A DNA stretch of 64,000 nt from Nonomuraea rubra (GCF_014207985.1 NZ_JACHMI010000001.1:6369001-6433000), one strand, 5' to 3'; positions 26,638 through 36,414 are shown, counted from the first letter of the stretch. Made by a program: numbers and translations. The notes: generated from the letters alone by a model not told the origin.

Positions 26638-29600
26638 CCGAGGTACACGAGGACCGGATCGCCGAACTGGTCCGGTCCAGGCTGGCCGCCGCCCTGAAGC
26701 GGACCGAGACGGCCCCGGCCCCGGGCATCCCGGCGACGTCGGCCACGGACATGCCGCTGTCGCCCGCCCAGGAGCGGCTGTGGTTCCTGGCCCAGCTCGA
26801 ACCGGACAGCAGCGCCTACAACGTGCCGCTGACGCTGCGGCTGAACGGCCCGGTGGACGTCGCCGCCCTCACCGGCGCGGTGGCGGACCTGGCGGAGCGG
26901 CACTGGATCCTGCGCGGCGTCGTCGAGGACGGCCGCGTGCGGCCCGTCGCCGCCGTACAGGTGCCCGTGGTGGACGTGGCGGATCCGGCGGAGCTGGAGC
27001 GGGAGCTGGCCGGGCACGCCTGGCGGCCGTTCCGCCTGGACGCCGAGCCGCCCCTGCGGGCCACGGTGTTCCGGCTCGGCGACGACGCGTGCGTGCTCGC
27101 GCTCACCCTGCACCACATCGCCACCGACGCCTGGTCGGAACGCGTGCTGCTGGACGACCTGTCCCGCCTGTACGCCGCCCGCCTCGGCCTGGAGCCGCCC
27201 CCCGCTCCCCCGGCCCTGCAGTACGCGGACGTGGCCGCGTGGGAGGCCGGGCGGCCGGACACCGGCCTCGACTGGTGGGCGGAGCGGCTGGCGGGCCTGC
27301 CGCCGGTGCTCGACCTGCCGCTGGCCCGGCCGCGCCCGCCCGTGCCCACCTGGGAGGGGGCCGCGATCGCGGTGGAGGTGCCGCCGGCGCTGTCGGCGAA
27401 GGTGCGCGCGGTGGCGGGGACGTCGCCGTTCATGGTGTTCCTGGCCGGGCTGCAGGCGCTGCTGAGCCGCCTGTCCGGCGTCGACGACGTCGCGGTCGGG
27501 GTGCCGCACGCGGGCCGGCACCACCCCGACGCCGAGCGGGTCGTCGGCTGCTTCATCAACACGCTGGTGGTGCGCGGCGACACCTCGGGCGACCCGACGG
27601 GTGCGGAGCTGCTGGCCCGGGCGCGCGCGGCGGCGCTGGACGCGTTCGCGCACGCCGGCACGCCGTTCGAGCGGGTCGTGGAGCGCCTGCAGCCGGAGCG
27701 GAACCTCGCGGTCACGCCGCTGTTCCAGGTGATGCTCAACGTGTACGACACCGGCGCCCCGGTGACGCTGCCCGGGCTGGAGGTCGTGGCCGGGTCGCCG
27801 CCCGCCCCGACCGCCAAGTTCGACCTGAACCTGGAGCTCGGCGACGACGGCACCCGCTTCTCGGGCGAGTTGCGTTACCGCAAGGACCTGTTCGACGAGG
27901 CCACCGTGCGGCGGCTGGCCGGCTGGTACCTGGAGCTGCTGGACGGCCTGCTCACCGACCCGGACGCGCCCGTGCGGCTGCCGGCCGGCGCCGACCTGCG
28001 CGGCGAGGGCCCGGCCGTGCCCGTGGACGTGCCGCTGCACACGCTGGTCGAGCGGGTGGCCGACACCTGCCCCGACGCGGTCGCGGTCGGTTCGCTCACC
28101 TACGCGGAGCTGGACCGCCGCGCCAACCAGGTGGCCCACTGGCTGCTGGCGAGCGGGGTACGCCCGGAGGAGCCCGTCGGCGTGCTGCTGGAGCGGCGGC
28201 CCGAGCTGGTGGTCGCCATGCTCGGCGTGCTCAAGGCGGGCGCGGCCTACCTGCCGCTCGACCCGGTCTACCCGGAGCGGCGCAACAGCGCGGTGGTGGC
28301 CGACGCCGGGGCGCGGATCGTGCTCACGGACGCCGAGCTCGCCGCCGCGGCGGGGTCGCCGGACGAACGTCCCGGCGTGGCCGTGCGGCCGGAGCACCTG
28401 GCGTACGTGATCTACACGTCCGGTTCGACCGGGCGGCCGAAGGGCGTCGCGGTCGAGCACCGGCACATCACGCACTATCTCGGCGCGGTGGCCGGGGTCA
28501 TTCCCGCGGGCATGACCTCGTACGCGCTGGTCTCCACCGCCGCCGCCGACCTGGGCATGACGAACGTGTGGGGCGCGCTGACCACGGGCGCCACCCTCCA
28601 CCTGATCGACCACGAGACGGCCACCGACCCGGCCGCGTTCGCCGCCCGCCTGGCGGCGCACCCCGTGGACGCGATCAAGATGGTGCCCAGCCAGCTCGAA
28701 CTCCTCGGCACCGCGGCGTTACCCGGCAAGCTGCTGATCCTGGCCGGTGAGGCGGTGCCCGCGGACCTGGTGGCGCAGGTCGGGCAGGCACGGCCGGACC
28801 TGGAGGTGCAGATCCACTACGGCCCCACCGAGACCACGGTGTCGGTGCTGGCCTGCGACGCGGGCCAGGCGCTGGCCGGGCTGGGCCCGGGCCGGACACC
28901 GCTGGGCCGGCCGCTGGCCGGCGTGGTGTGCCGGGTGGCCGACCCGTCCGGGCGGGCGCTGCCGCCCGGCGTGCCCGGGGAGCTGTGGATCGGCGGGCCC
29001 AGCGTGGCCCGCGGCTACCTGGGCCGTCCCGACCTCACCGCGGAACGTTTCACCGGCGGCTGGTACCGCACCGGCGACCGGGCCCGGGTGACCGGGGACG
29101 GGCTGATCGAGTTCCTGGGGCGGATCGACGACCAGGTGAAGGTGCGCGGCTTCCGCGTCGAGCCGGGCGAGGTGGCCGCGGCGTTGCGGGCTCTGCCGCA
29201 GGTCGGGGAGGCGTACGTGCAGCCGGTCGGCGACGGCCTCGACCGGCGCCTGGCCGCCTGGGTGACGCCGGAGACGGCGGACGTGGCAGAGCTGCGGGCG
29301 GCGCTGCGCGAGCGGCTGCCCGACTACATGGTGCCGGCCGCGATCGGTGTGCTGGAGGCGTTGCCGCTCACCCCGAACGGCAAGGTGGACCGGGCGGCGC
29401 TGCCCGTGCCCGAGGCGGGGCCCGCGGTGCGGGTGCCGCTGGGAACTCCCGGTGAGCACCTGGTGGGCGAGGTCTGGGCCGACGTGCTCGGGCTCGCGGA
29501 GGTGTGGGCGGACGACGACTTCTTCGCCCTCGGCGGGCACTCGTTCGCGGCGACCCGGGTGGCCGGGCGGCTGCGGGAGCGGCTGGGCGTGGCGGTGCCG

Positions 29601-32280
29601 GTGCGGCTGCTGTTCGAGCACCCGGTGCTGGCCGACCTGGCCGCCGCCCTCCCCCGCCCGGCCGCCGCCGCGCGCGTGCGGCGCGAGCTCGCGGACGGGC
29701 CGGTGCCGCTGTCCGGGGTGCAGGCCAGGCTGTGGTTCCTGGCCCAGCTCGAACCGGACAGCAGCGCCTACAACGTGCCACTCGCGCTGCGGCTGACCGG
29801 ACCGCTCCAGCAGGAGGCGCTGCTGGGGGCGGTGCGCGACCTGGCCGAGCGGCACCACGTGCTGCGCGGCGTGATCGACGACTCCGGCCCCGAGCCGGTC
29901 ATGGTGGTGCGCGACGCCGGCGCGGTGCCGGTGTCCACCGCGCGCGTGGACCGGTCGGAGGTCGAGGACGTGCTGGCCGCGCACCTGGCGACGCCGTTCG
30001 CGCTGGACCGCGAGCCGCCGATGCGGGCGGTGCTGCTCGCCGTGGACGACGGCGAGCACGTGCTCTCGCTCACCTTCCACCACATCGCCACCGACGCGTG
30101 GACGCGGGGGCTGCTGCTGTCGGAGCTGTCCGGCCTGTACGCCGCCCGCCTCGGCCTGCACCCGCCGCTCGATCCGCCGCCAGCGCAGTACGCGCAGGTG
30201 TCGCCGGAGCCCGACCCGGCCGACCTGGACTGGTGGGCCGGGCACCTGGACGGCCTGCCGCCGGTGCTCGACCTGCCCACCGACCGGCCGCGCCCCGCCG
30301 TGCCGGACCCGGCCGGCGCCGCGATCGAGCTGGAGCTGCCGGCCGGGCTGAGCGAGCGGGTCAGGGCGGTGGCCGCCGCCTACCGGTCCACGCCGTTCAT
30401 CGTGCTGCTGGCCGGGCTGCAGGCGCTGCTGGCCCGGCTGTCGGCGAGCGCGGACATCGCGGTCGGCGTGCCGGTCTCGGGCCGCGACCACCCGGACACC
30501 GAAGGCGTGGTGGGCTGCTTCCTCAACACCGTGGTCGTACGGACGGACGTGGGCGGCGACCCGACCGGGCGCGACCTGCTGGCCCGCGCGCGGGAGTCCG
30601 CGCTGGGCGCGCTCGCGCACGCGGGCACGCCGTTCGACCGGGTGGTGGACCGGCTGCGGCCGGAGCGGAACCTGGCGGCCACGCCGCTGTTCCAGGTGAT
30701 GCTCAACTACGTCCCGGGCGTGGCGGCACCGGAGCTGCCCGGCCTGGAGGCGTCGGAGATCCACCTGCCGGAGCTGACCACCAAGTTCGACCTGAGCTGG
30801 CACGTCGTGGACGAGGGGCCGGGCGCGCCGCTGCGCGGCGGGCTCGCCTATCGGACCGACCTGTTCGAGCCGGGCACCGCGGCCAAGCTGACCCGCTGGT
30901 ACGCGGCCCTGCTCGACGGGCTGCTCGCCGACCTGGACACGCCGGTGGGCGCGGTGCCGCTGGAGCCGGTGACCGGCCCCGCCGTGGCCGGCGGGCCGCC
31001 GCCCGAGCCGCCCGCCGGGGCGGTGCACCACCTGATCGAGCGCTGGGTGGACGAGACTCCCGGCGCGCCGGCCGTGGTGGGCGCCGACCGCGCCCTGACC
31101 TACGCGGAGCTGGAGGCGGCCGCGAACCGGATCGCGCACTGGCTGCTGGAGGCCGGGGTGGCCGCCGACGAGCCGGTCGGCGTGCTGCTGGAGCCGGGCG
31201 CGGACCTGGCGTGCGCGCTGTTCGGCATCCAGAAGTCGGGCGGCGGCTACCTGCCGATGGACCCGGCGTACCCGGCCGCGCGGATCGCCGCCATGCTGGA
31301 GGCCGCCGGGGTGCGGGCCGTGGTGACGGTGAGCGAGTTCGCGGGCCTGATCGGGGACGGGCGGCGGGTGCTCGCGCTCGACCGGGCACCGTCCCTGCCG
31401 GAGACCCGCCCCGACGTCGAGGTACGGCCGGAGCACCTGCACCACGTGATCTTCACGTCGGGCTCCACCGGCACGCCGAAGGCGGTGGCCGCCGAGCACG
31501 GCGGCGTGCTGAACTACCTGGGCGGGATGCTGCCGCGCATCGGCGTGCCCGGCGGGTCGTTCGCGGTGGTCTCGACCCCCGCCGCCGACTTCGGCCTGAC
31601 CTGCGTGTTCGGCGCGCTGACCACCGGCGGGACGGTGCACCTGGTGCCCCGCGAGACCGCGATGGACCCGGCGGCGTTCGCCGGCTACCTGGCCGAGCAC
31701 CGGGTGGACGTCGTCAAGTGCGTGCCGAGCCACCTGGAGCTGCTGGCCTCCGGCGGCGACCTGGCCGCCGTGCTGCCGGGCGAGCTGCTCATCCTGGCCG
31801 GCGAGGCGTGCCCGTGGGATCTGGTGGAGCGGGCCCGGGCGGCACGGCCAGGGCTCAGGATCCAGAGCCACTACGGCCACACCGAGTCCACCATGATCTG
31901 CCTGGTGTGCGACACCGAGGAGATCCCCGCCGCGCGGCGGACCGGCATCGTGCCGCTGGGCCGCCCGCTGCCCGGCGTGTACGGGCACCTGGTGGACGCC
32001 GCCCTGCGCCCGGTGCCGCCCGGCGTGCCGGGAGAGCTGGTGGTGGGCGGCCCGGGGGTCACCCGGGGCTACATCGGCCGGCCCGAGCTGACCGCCGAGC
32101 GGTTCGTCCCCGACCCGCTGACCGGGCAGGGGCGCTGCTACCGCAGCGGCGACCTGCTGCGGGTCACCGCCGACGGGCAGATCGAGTTCCGCGGCCGGGT
32201 GGACGACCAGGTCAAGGTACGCGGCTACCGGGTGGAGCTGGGCGAGGTCACCACCGCGCTGCGGGCGCTGCCGCAGGCAG
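26634..32280 (+). CDS. Non-ribosomal peptide synthetase, C-A-T-C-A part (5' portion, frameshifted at 3' end)
   Basis: From ATG 26634, in-frame for about 1882 residues. C3 (about 40-460) has HHIATDA with His160-His161; A3 (about 470-930) has YVIYTSGSTGRPKGV and YRTGDRARV; T3 has LGGHS with Ser970. C4 has HHIATDA with His1149-His1150. A4 (from about 1460) has VIFTSGSTGTPKAV and CYRSGDLLRV. Both HHxxxDG motifs have Ala for Gly. Pocket readings: A3 D-L-T-K-I-A-H-V-S-K, A4 D-F-T-K-I-A-H-M-I-K; both resemble the Asp/Asn code D-L-T-K. The reading frame is lost near 32277, before the A10 motif. The rest (T-TE-MFS) continues in another frame, so this and the next entry were one gene. Confidence 0.88.
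29730..29779 (+). repeat. 50-bp exact repeat shared by C3 and C4 (other copy 26778-26827)
   Basis: The starts of the two condensation domains of NRPS-2 share 50 identical bases (coding LWFLAQLEPDSSAYNV), including third codon positions, while flanking DNA differs. This suggests recent module duplication or gene conversion. Confidence 0.85.
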
Positions 32281-32283
32281 CTC
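32271..32283 (+). other. Frameshift point in the last adenylation domain
   Basis: Module 3 has 48 nt between CTGCCGCAG and CTGGCCGCCTGG. In module 4 the matching CTGCCGCAG and CTCGCCGCCTGG are only 4 nt (GCAG) apart. The missing 44 nt code about 15 residues between motifs A9 and A10 and shift the frame. The gap lies between GCAG repeats, as a slippage deletion or an assembly error in GC-rich repeated sequence would. Confidence 0.8.
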
Positions 32284-34767
32284 GCCGCCTGGGTGACGCC
32301 CGCCACGGTGGAGGCCGCGGCCACGCGCGCGGCGCTGCGCGAGCGGTTACCCGACTACATGGTGCCCGCGCACGTCGTGGCCCTCGACCGGCTCCCGCTC
32401 AACCCGAACGGGAAGATCGACCGGGCCGCCCTGCCCGAGCCGGTGGCCGAGCAGGCCGCGTACGCGGCGCCCGCGACGCCGGAGGAGGAGCTCGTCGCCC
32501 GGGCCTTCGCCGGGGTGCTGGGCGTGGCGCGGGTGGGGTCGGGCGACGACTTCTTCGCCCTCGGCGGCGACTCGTTCGCCGCGGTGCGGGCGGTCAAGGA
32601 GATCGGCCGCGGGCTGCGGGTGATCGACCTGTTCACCCGGCCCACCGTGGCCGAGCTCGCCGCGTTCCTGGGCCGCGAGGACGGCGGCGGGCTGCTGCAC
32701 CGCCTGGGCGGCGGCCGGGCCAGCGAGTTCACGCTGGTGACCGTGCCGTACGGCGGCGGGTCGGCCGCCGTGTACCAGCCGCTGGCCAGGGCGCTGGGCG
32801 ACCGCGTCGAGGTGCTGTCCGTGGAGCTGCCGGGCCACGACCCGGCCCGGCCGGACGAGCCGCCGCTGCCGCTGGACGAGCTGGTGGGCGTTCTGGCCGC
32901 CGAGGTGGCCGCGACCGCGTCCGGCCCTGTCGCGATCTACGGCCACTGCGTGGGCACCGCGCCCGCGGTCGCGCTGGCGCGCCGGCTGGAGGCGGACGGC
33001 GTGCCGGTGCTGGGCGTGATCGCCGCCGCGAGCTTCCCCGCGGCCCGGCTGCCCGGGCTCGTCAGGCGGCTGTTCGGCGGCGACCGCTGGGTGTCCGACC
33101 GGATGTTCCGCGACGCGCTGCGGGCCTCGGGCGGGCTGCTCGACGACATGGACGAGGCCGCCAAGCGGACCGCCGTACGGGCCATGCGGCACGACGCGGA
33201 CCAGGCGCAGGAGTGGTTCGGCCGCGAGCTGGCCGGGGACGGGGAGCCGCTGCGTGCCCCGATCCTGAGCCTGGTCGGCGAGCGCGACCGCGCCACCCAG
33301 CTCCACGAGGAGCGTTACGCCGAGTGGGCGGCGTTCGGCCCGCGGGTGGAGCGGGCCGTGCTGCCCCGGGCCGGTCACTACTTCCTGCGCCACCAGGCCG
33401 AGCCGCTGGCCACGCTGCTGCTGGAGCACCTGACCCGCTGGTCGGCCGGACGGCTGCCCGGCCCGGTGGGCCCGCCCGAACGGACCGGGCTGCGGCCCTT
33501 CTACACGGTCGCGGGCGGGCAGATCGTCTCGGCGCTGGGCACGGCGCTCAGCTCGTTCGCACTCGGCGTGTGGGCCTACCAGCGCAGCGGCGAGATCCTG
33601 GACCTGGCGCTGGTCACGATGCTGGCGCAGATCCCGGCCGTGCTGCTCACCCCGCTGGGCGGCGCGCTGGCCGACCGGGTGGACCGGCGCAAGATCATGC
33701 TGGCCTGCGACGCGCTGTCCGGCCTGGCCATGGTGGCACTGGTGCTGCTGCTGGTCACCGACCGGCTGGCGTTCTGGAACGTCTGCGCCATCGTGGGCGT
33801 GACCTCGGTCGTGTCGGCGTTCCAGCAGCCCGCGTGGCTGGCGGCGATCGCGCAGCTCGTGCCGAAACCGTACCTGCCGCAGGCCAACGCCCTGGCGAAC
33901 GTGGGCTTCGGCGCGGGCAACGTGATCGCGCCGCTCGCGGGCGGCGCGCTGATCGGCCTGTTCGGGTTGTCGGCGGTGGTGGCCGTGGACGTGGCCACGT
34001 TCGCGATCGGCGTGCTGACGCTGCTGCTGGTGCGCTTCCCCGACCGGCTGTTCCACCGGCGCGAGGAGACGTTCGCGGCGGCGCTCAGCGGCGGCTGGCG
34101 CTTCCTCCGCAGGCGGCGGCCGCTGCTGGTGATGGCGCTGTACTTCGCGGTGGTCAACTTCTGCACCGCGCTGATGTGGGTGCTCGTCACCCCGGTCGTG
34201 CTGGCCATCGGCACCTCGGCGGACCTGGGCGCGGTGACCGCGATCGGCGGTGTCGGCGCGGCCCTGGGCACCGCCGTGGTGCTGGTGTGGGGCGGCACGC
34301 GGCGGCGGGCCACCGGGATGGTCGGCTTCGTGATCGGGTCCGGGCTCGGCGTGGTGCTCATGGGCGTGTGGCCGGTCGTGTGGCTGGTCGCGGCGGGGTT
34401 GTTCGTCCGGCTGGCGTGCATGAGCATCGGCAACGCGCACTGGTTGTCGATCATCCAGGTCAAGGTGGGGCCGGAGCTGCAGGGGCGGGTGCTGGCGGTG
34501 AACATCATGATCGCCACGGCCATGCAGCCGCTCGGCTTCCTCTCCGCGGACCCGCTGGCGGAATGGGCCGGGCGGTTCGCCGGCGGGCCGGGCGGGGGCG
34601 CCGCGGCGGTGCTGCTCGCCAGCGGCGTGTTCCTGGTGGCGTGGGGGCTGCTGGGGCTGTGGTACCGGCCGCTGCACCACCTGGAGGACCTCGTCCCCGA
34701 CGCCGCGCCGCCGTCGGAGGCCGCGGCCGACCTCGACGCCGTCCAGGAGAGGGTGCTGAGCGCATGA
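32281..34767 (+). CDS. NRPS 3' portion: A10-T-thioesterase fused to MFS transporter
   Basis: The open frame restarts at LAAWVTP, the expected continuation of A4 (LPDYMVPAHVVALDRLPLNP, GKIDRAALP). T4 is FFALGGDSFAAVRAV. A thioesterase follows (LVTVPYGGGSAAVYQPLARA) with YGHCVGTAPA at 32938-32967: the nucleophile position is Cys, not Ser. The probable acid and base lie in LVGERDRATQ and RAGHYFLRHQ. A complete MFS domain then begins GLRPFYTVAGGQIVSALGTA, with about 12 helices and a loop-2/3 motif GGALADRVDRRKIM. NRPS-MFS fusions are known as annotated architectures; coupling release to export is inference. The stop overlaps the PLP gene (ATGA). Confidence 0.85.
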   Translation, partial: LAAWVTPATVEAAATRAALRERLPDYMVPAHVVALDRLPLNPNGKIDRAALPEPVAEQAAYAAPATPEEELVARAFAGVLGVARVGSGDDFFALGGDSFAAVRAVKEIGRGLRVIDLFTRPTVAELAAFLGREDGGGLLHRLGGGRASEFTLVTVPYGGGSAAVYQPLARALGDRVEVLSVELPGHDPARPDEPPLPLDELVGVLAAEVAATASGPVAIYGHCVGTAPAVALARRLEADGVPVLGVIAAASFPAARLPGLVRRLFGGDRWVSDRMFRDALRASGGLLDDMDEAAKRTAVRAMRHDADQAQEWFGRELAGDGEPLRAPILSLVGERDRATQLHEERYAEWAAFGPRVERAVLPRAGHYFLRHQAEPLATLLLEHLTRWSAGRLPGPVGPPERTGLRPFYTVAGGQIVSALGTALSSFALGVWAYQRSGEILDLALVTMLAQIPAVLLTPLGGALADRVDRRKIMLACDALSGLAMVALVLLLVTDRLAFWNVCAIVGVTSVVSAFQQPAWLAAIAQLVPKPYLPQANALANVGFGAGNVIAPLAGGALIGLFGLSAVVAVDVATFAIGVLTLLLVRFPDRLFHRREETFAAALSGGWRFLRRRRPLLVMALYFAVVNFCTALMWVLVTPVVLAIGTSADLGAVTAIGGVGAALGTAVVLVWGGTRRRATGMVGFVIGSGLGVVLMGVWPVVWLVAAGLFVRLACMSIGNAHWLSIIQVKVGPELQGRVLAVNIMIATAMQPLGFLSADPLAEWAGRFAGGPGGGAAAVLLASGVFLVAWGLLGLWYRPLHHLEDLVPDAAPPSEAAADLDAVQERVLSA

Positions 34768-34838
34768 GTGCCGAGCCCATGAGTGCTGAGCCCATGAGTG
34801 CCGAGCCCATGAGTGCCGGGCGCGTGAGTGCCGACGCC
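34764..34838 (+). repeat. 15-bp tandem repeat carrying start codons, 5 units
   Basis: Units ATGAGTGCCGAGCCC at 34764, 34779 (one change), 34794 and 34809 (three changes), then a GTG version at 34824. Each codes MSAEP or a variant, giving five in-frame possible starts for the PLP enzyme, the first overlapping the NRPS stop. Confidence 0.9.
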
Positions 34839-35810
34839 GTCCAGGACACGGATGCCGAGCGCGTGACGCTCGTGACCGCGGACGACGTGCGGGCGGCCGG
34901 TGCCCGCATCGCGCCGTACGTGCGGCGCACGCCGCTGGTGCGGCTGCCCGGCGAGCGGCTCTGGGTCAAGCCGGAGAACCGGCAGCCCACCCGCTCGTTC
35001 AAGGTGCGCGGCGCGGTGCACGCCGTGGGCCGGCTGGCCGGGCGCGGGGTACGGCACGTGATCGCCCAGTCGTCGGGCAACCACGCGCAGGCCATCGCCT
35101 ACGCCGCCGCCGAGCTGGGGTTGCGGGCGACGGTCGTGCTGCCGGACACGGCGCCGGAGCTGAAGGTTCGCGCCGCGCGCCGGCTCGGCGCCGAGGTGGT
35201 GATCGTGCCGCCCGCGCTGCGGGAGGAGGCTTGCCTGGCGCTGGCCGACAGGTTCGGGGCGACGGTGGTCGGCTCGGATGCCTTCGACGTCATCGCCGGG
35301 CACGGCAGCGCCGGGTCCGAGATCTGCCTGGACCTGCCGGACGCGGGTGCCGTACTGGTGCCCGTCTGCAACGGCGGCCTGCTGGCCGGGATCGCGGTCG
35401 CCGTCAAGGCGGCCGACCCGGCGATCCGGGTGATCGGCGTCGAGCCCGAGCTGGCCGCCGACGGGGCGGCCAGCTTCCGGTCGGGCACGCGCACGGCGTG
35501 GCCGGTGTGGCTGACCTACCGCACGCGGGCCGACGGCCTCCGGGCGCCGGTGCTCGGCGCGCTGGCGTGGGAGCACATCCACCGGTACGTGGACGACATG
35601 CTGACCGTGACCGAGGAGGCCATCGGCGCGGCGGCCGGCCTGCTGGGGCGGGAGCTCGGGGAACGCGCCGAGCCCAGCGGCGCGGTGGCCACGGCCGCCT
35701 ACCTCACGCACCGCGCGGAGCTGCCGCCGGGGCCCGTGGTCGCGATCATCTCCGGCGGCAACGTCGCGACCGGCACGCAGACCAGGGAGGAGCTGGTGCG
35801 CAGCACGTAA
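34764..35810 (+). CDS. PLP-dependent enzyme, threonine dehydratase/serine racemase family
   Basis: 348 residues from the first ATG. The fold-type-II core starts near residue 35 (VRAAGARIAPYVRRTPLVRL). PLP Lys lies in TRSFKVRGAVHA; the phosphate-side motif is SSGNHAQAIAYAA. The usual Gly loop (VPVGGGGL) reads VPVCNGGLLAG, which is unusual. C-terminal EPSGAVATAAYL and ISGGNVATG fit the serine racemase/hydroxyaspartate dehydratase group; no ACT domain, so not a biosynthetic IlvA. As last gene of the NRPS operon it may make or racemise a precursor such as Ser, Thr, Asp derivative or diaminopropionate. That role is inference. Confidence 0.85.
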   Translation: MSAEPMSAEPMSAEPMSAGRVSADAVQDTDAERVTLVTADDVRAAGARIAPYVRRTPLVRLPGERLWVKPENRQPTRSFKVRGAVHAVGRLAGRGVRHVIAQSSGNHAQAIAYAAAELGLRATVVLPDTAPELKVRAARRLGAEVVIVPPALREEACLALADRFGATVVGSDAFDVIAGHGSAGSEICLDLPDAGAVLVPVCNGGLLAGIAVAVKAADPAIRVIGVEPELAADGAASFRSGTRTAWPVWLTYRTRADGLRAPVLGALAWEHIHRYVDDMLTVTEEAIGAAAGLLGRELGERAEPSGAVATAAYLTHRAELPPGPVVAIISGGNVATGTQTREELVRST

Positions 35811-35834
35811 CCCCGCCGGCCATGGCCTCCGGTT

Positions 35835-35868
35835 GCAGTTCATATTTCCATAGGGAAATATGAACTGC
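35835..35868. promoter_or_regulatory. ArsR operator 1 (34-bp palindrome)
   Basis: Perfect 15-bp arms (GCAGTTCATATTTCC and its complement) around a 4-bp centre. It contains TCATAT-N12-ATATGA, the same motif and spacing as the site upstream of arsR at 36415. It lies 29 bp before the SRPBCC start, in its promoter region. Confidence 0.7.
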
Positions 35869-35896
35869 GTTCTGGTCGACAGCTGGAGGAGAACCC

Positions 35897-36409
35897 ATGA
35901 CCGACGCGACCCTGGAAACGATCGATGGCCGCCCGGCACTGCGCTTCGAACGCACGCTTCCCCACCCGGTCGAGCGCGTGTGGCGGGCGGTCAGCGTACC
36001 GGCGGAGCTGGAGCGCTGGATGCCCGCGACGGTCGGCTGGACGCCGGCCAAGGGCGAGACCTTCGAGTCCTACGGCGCGACCCTCGAGGTGACGGAGGCC
36101 GCCGCACCTCACCGCCTGGCCTGGACCTACGCCGGCCAGCCCCACGGCTTCGAACTGACCGCCCAGGAAGGCGGCTGCCGGCTGGTCTTCACCCACGTCC
36201 TCGACGACCGTGCGAGCTCGGCGCAGACGGCCACCGGGTGGCACGCCTACCTCTCGCGGCTCGACCGCCACCTCGCCGGCGGATACCTCTCCGAGGAGGA
36301 GGCGCACCAGGGCTGGGCGGAGACGCACGAGCGTTACGCCGAGCGTTTCGGCGTGGACCCGGCGCCGGGCCGGCGCTTCGCCGAGAGCCTGCGCGCCGGC
36401 CGGCAGTGA
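35897..36409 (+). CDS. SRPBCC/AHSA1-family protein
   Basis: 170 residues from ATG 35897 (GGAGG upstream). The START-like fold begins LRFERTLPHPVERVWRAVSV, with ELERWMPATVGWTP and a distal CRLVFTHVLDDRASSAQTATGWHAYLSRL split over residues 95-125, typical of the AHSA1 group that is encoded with an ArsR regulator. These proteins bind hydrophobic ligands in a cavity; substrate is unknown. The partner arsR gene is 35 bp downstream, and both genes have the same palindromic operator, so they form one regulatory unit. Confidence 0.85.
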   Translation: MTDATLETIDGRPALRFERTLPHPVERVWRAVSVPAELERWMPATVGWTPAKGETFESYGATLEVTEAAAPHRLAWTYAGQPHGFELTAQEGGCRLVFTHVLDDRASSAQTATGWHAYLSRLDRHLAGGYLSEEEAHQGWAETHERYAERFGVDPAPGRRFAESLRAGRQ

Positions 36410-36414
36410 GGCCA

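Noticed and set aside
22219..32324. Long minus-strand open frames opposite the NRPS genes
   Set aside because: Low-complexity His/Arg/Gln/Gly translation with no domain; the plus-strand NRPS motifs are unambiguous.
32293..34767. T-TE-MFS as a naturally separate third NRPS protein starting at GTG 32293
   Set aside because: It would begin in the middle of an adenylation domain with no ribosome site, and the missing 44 nt relative to module 3 explain the break better.
26034..35810. A single open frame of 3258 codons through NRPS-2 and the PLP gene
   Set aside because: It starts inside NRPS-1 in the wrong frame, follows NRPS-2 only from 26634 to about 32277, then runs 800 codons of Arg/Gly-rich nonsense before joining the PLP gene by chance of phase. 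High GC leaves few stops.
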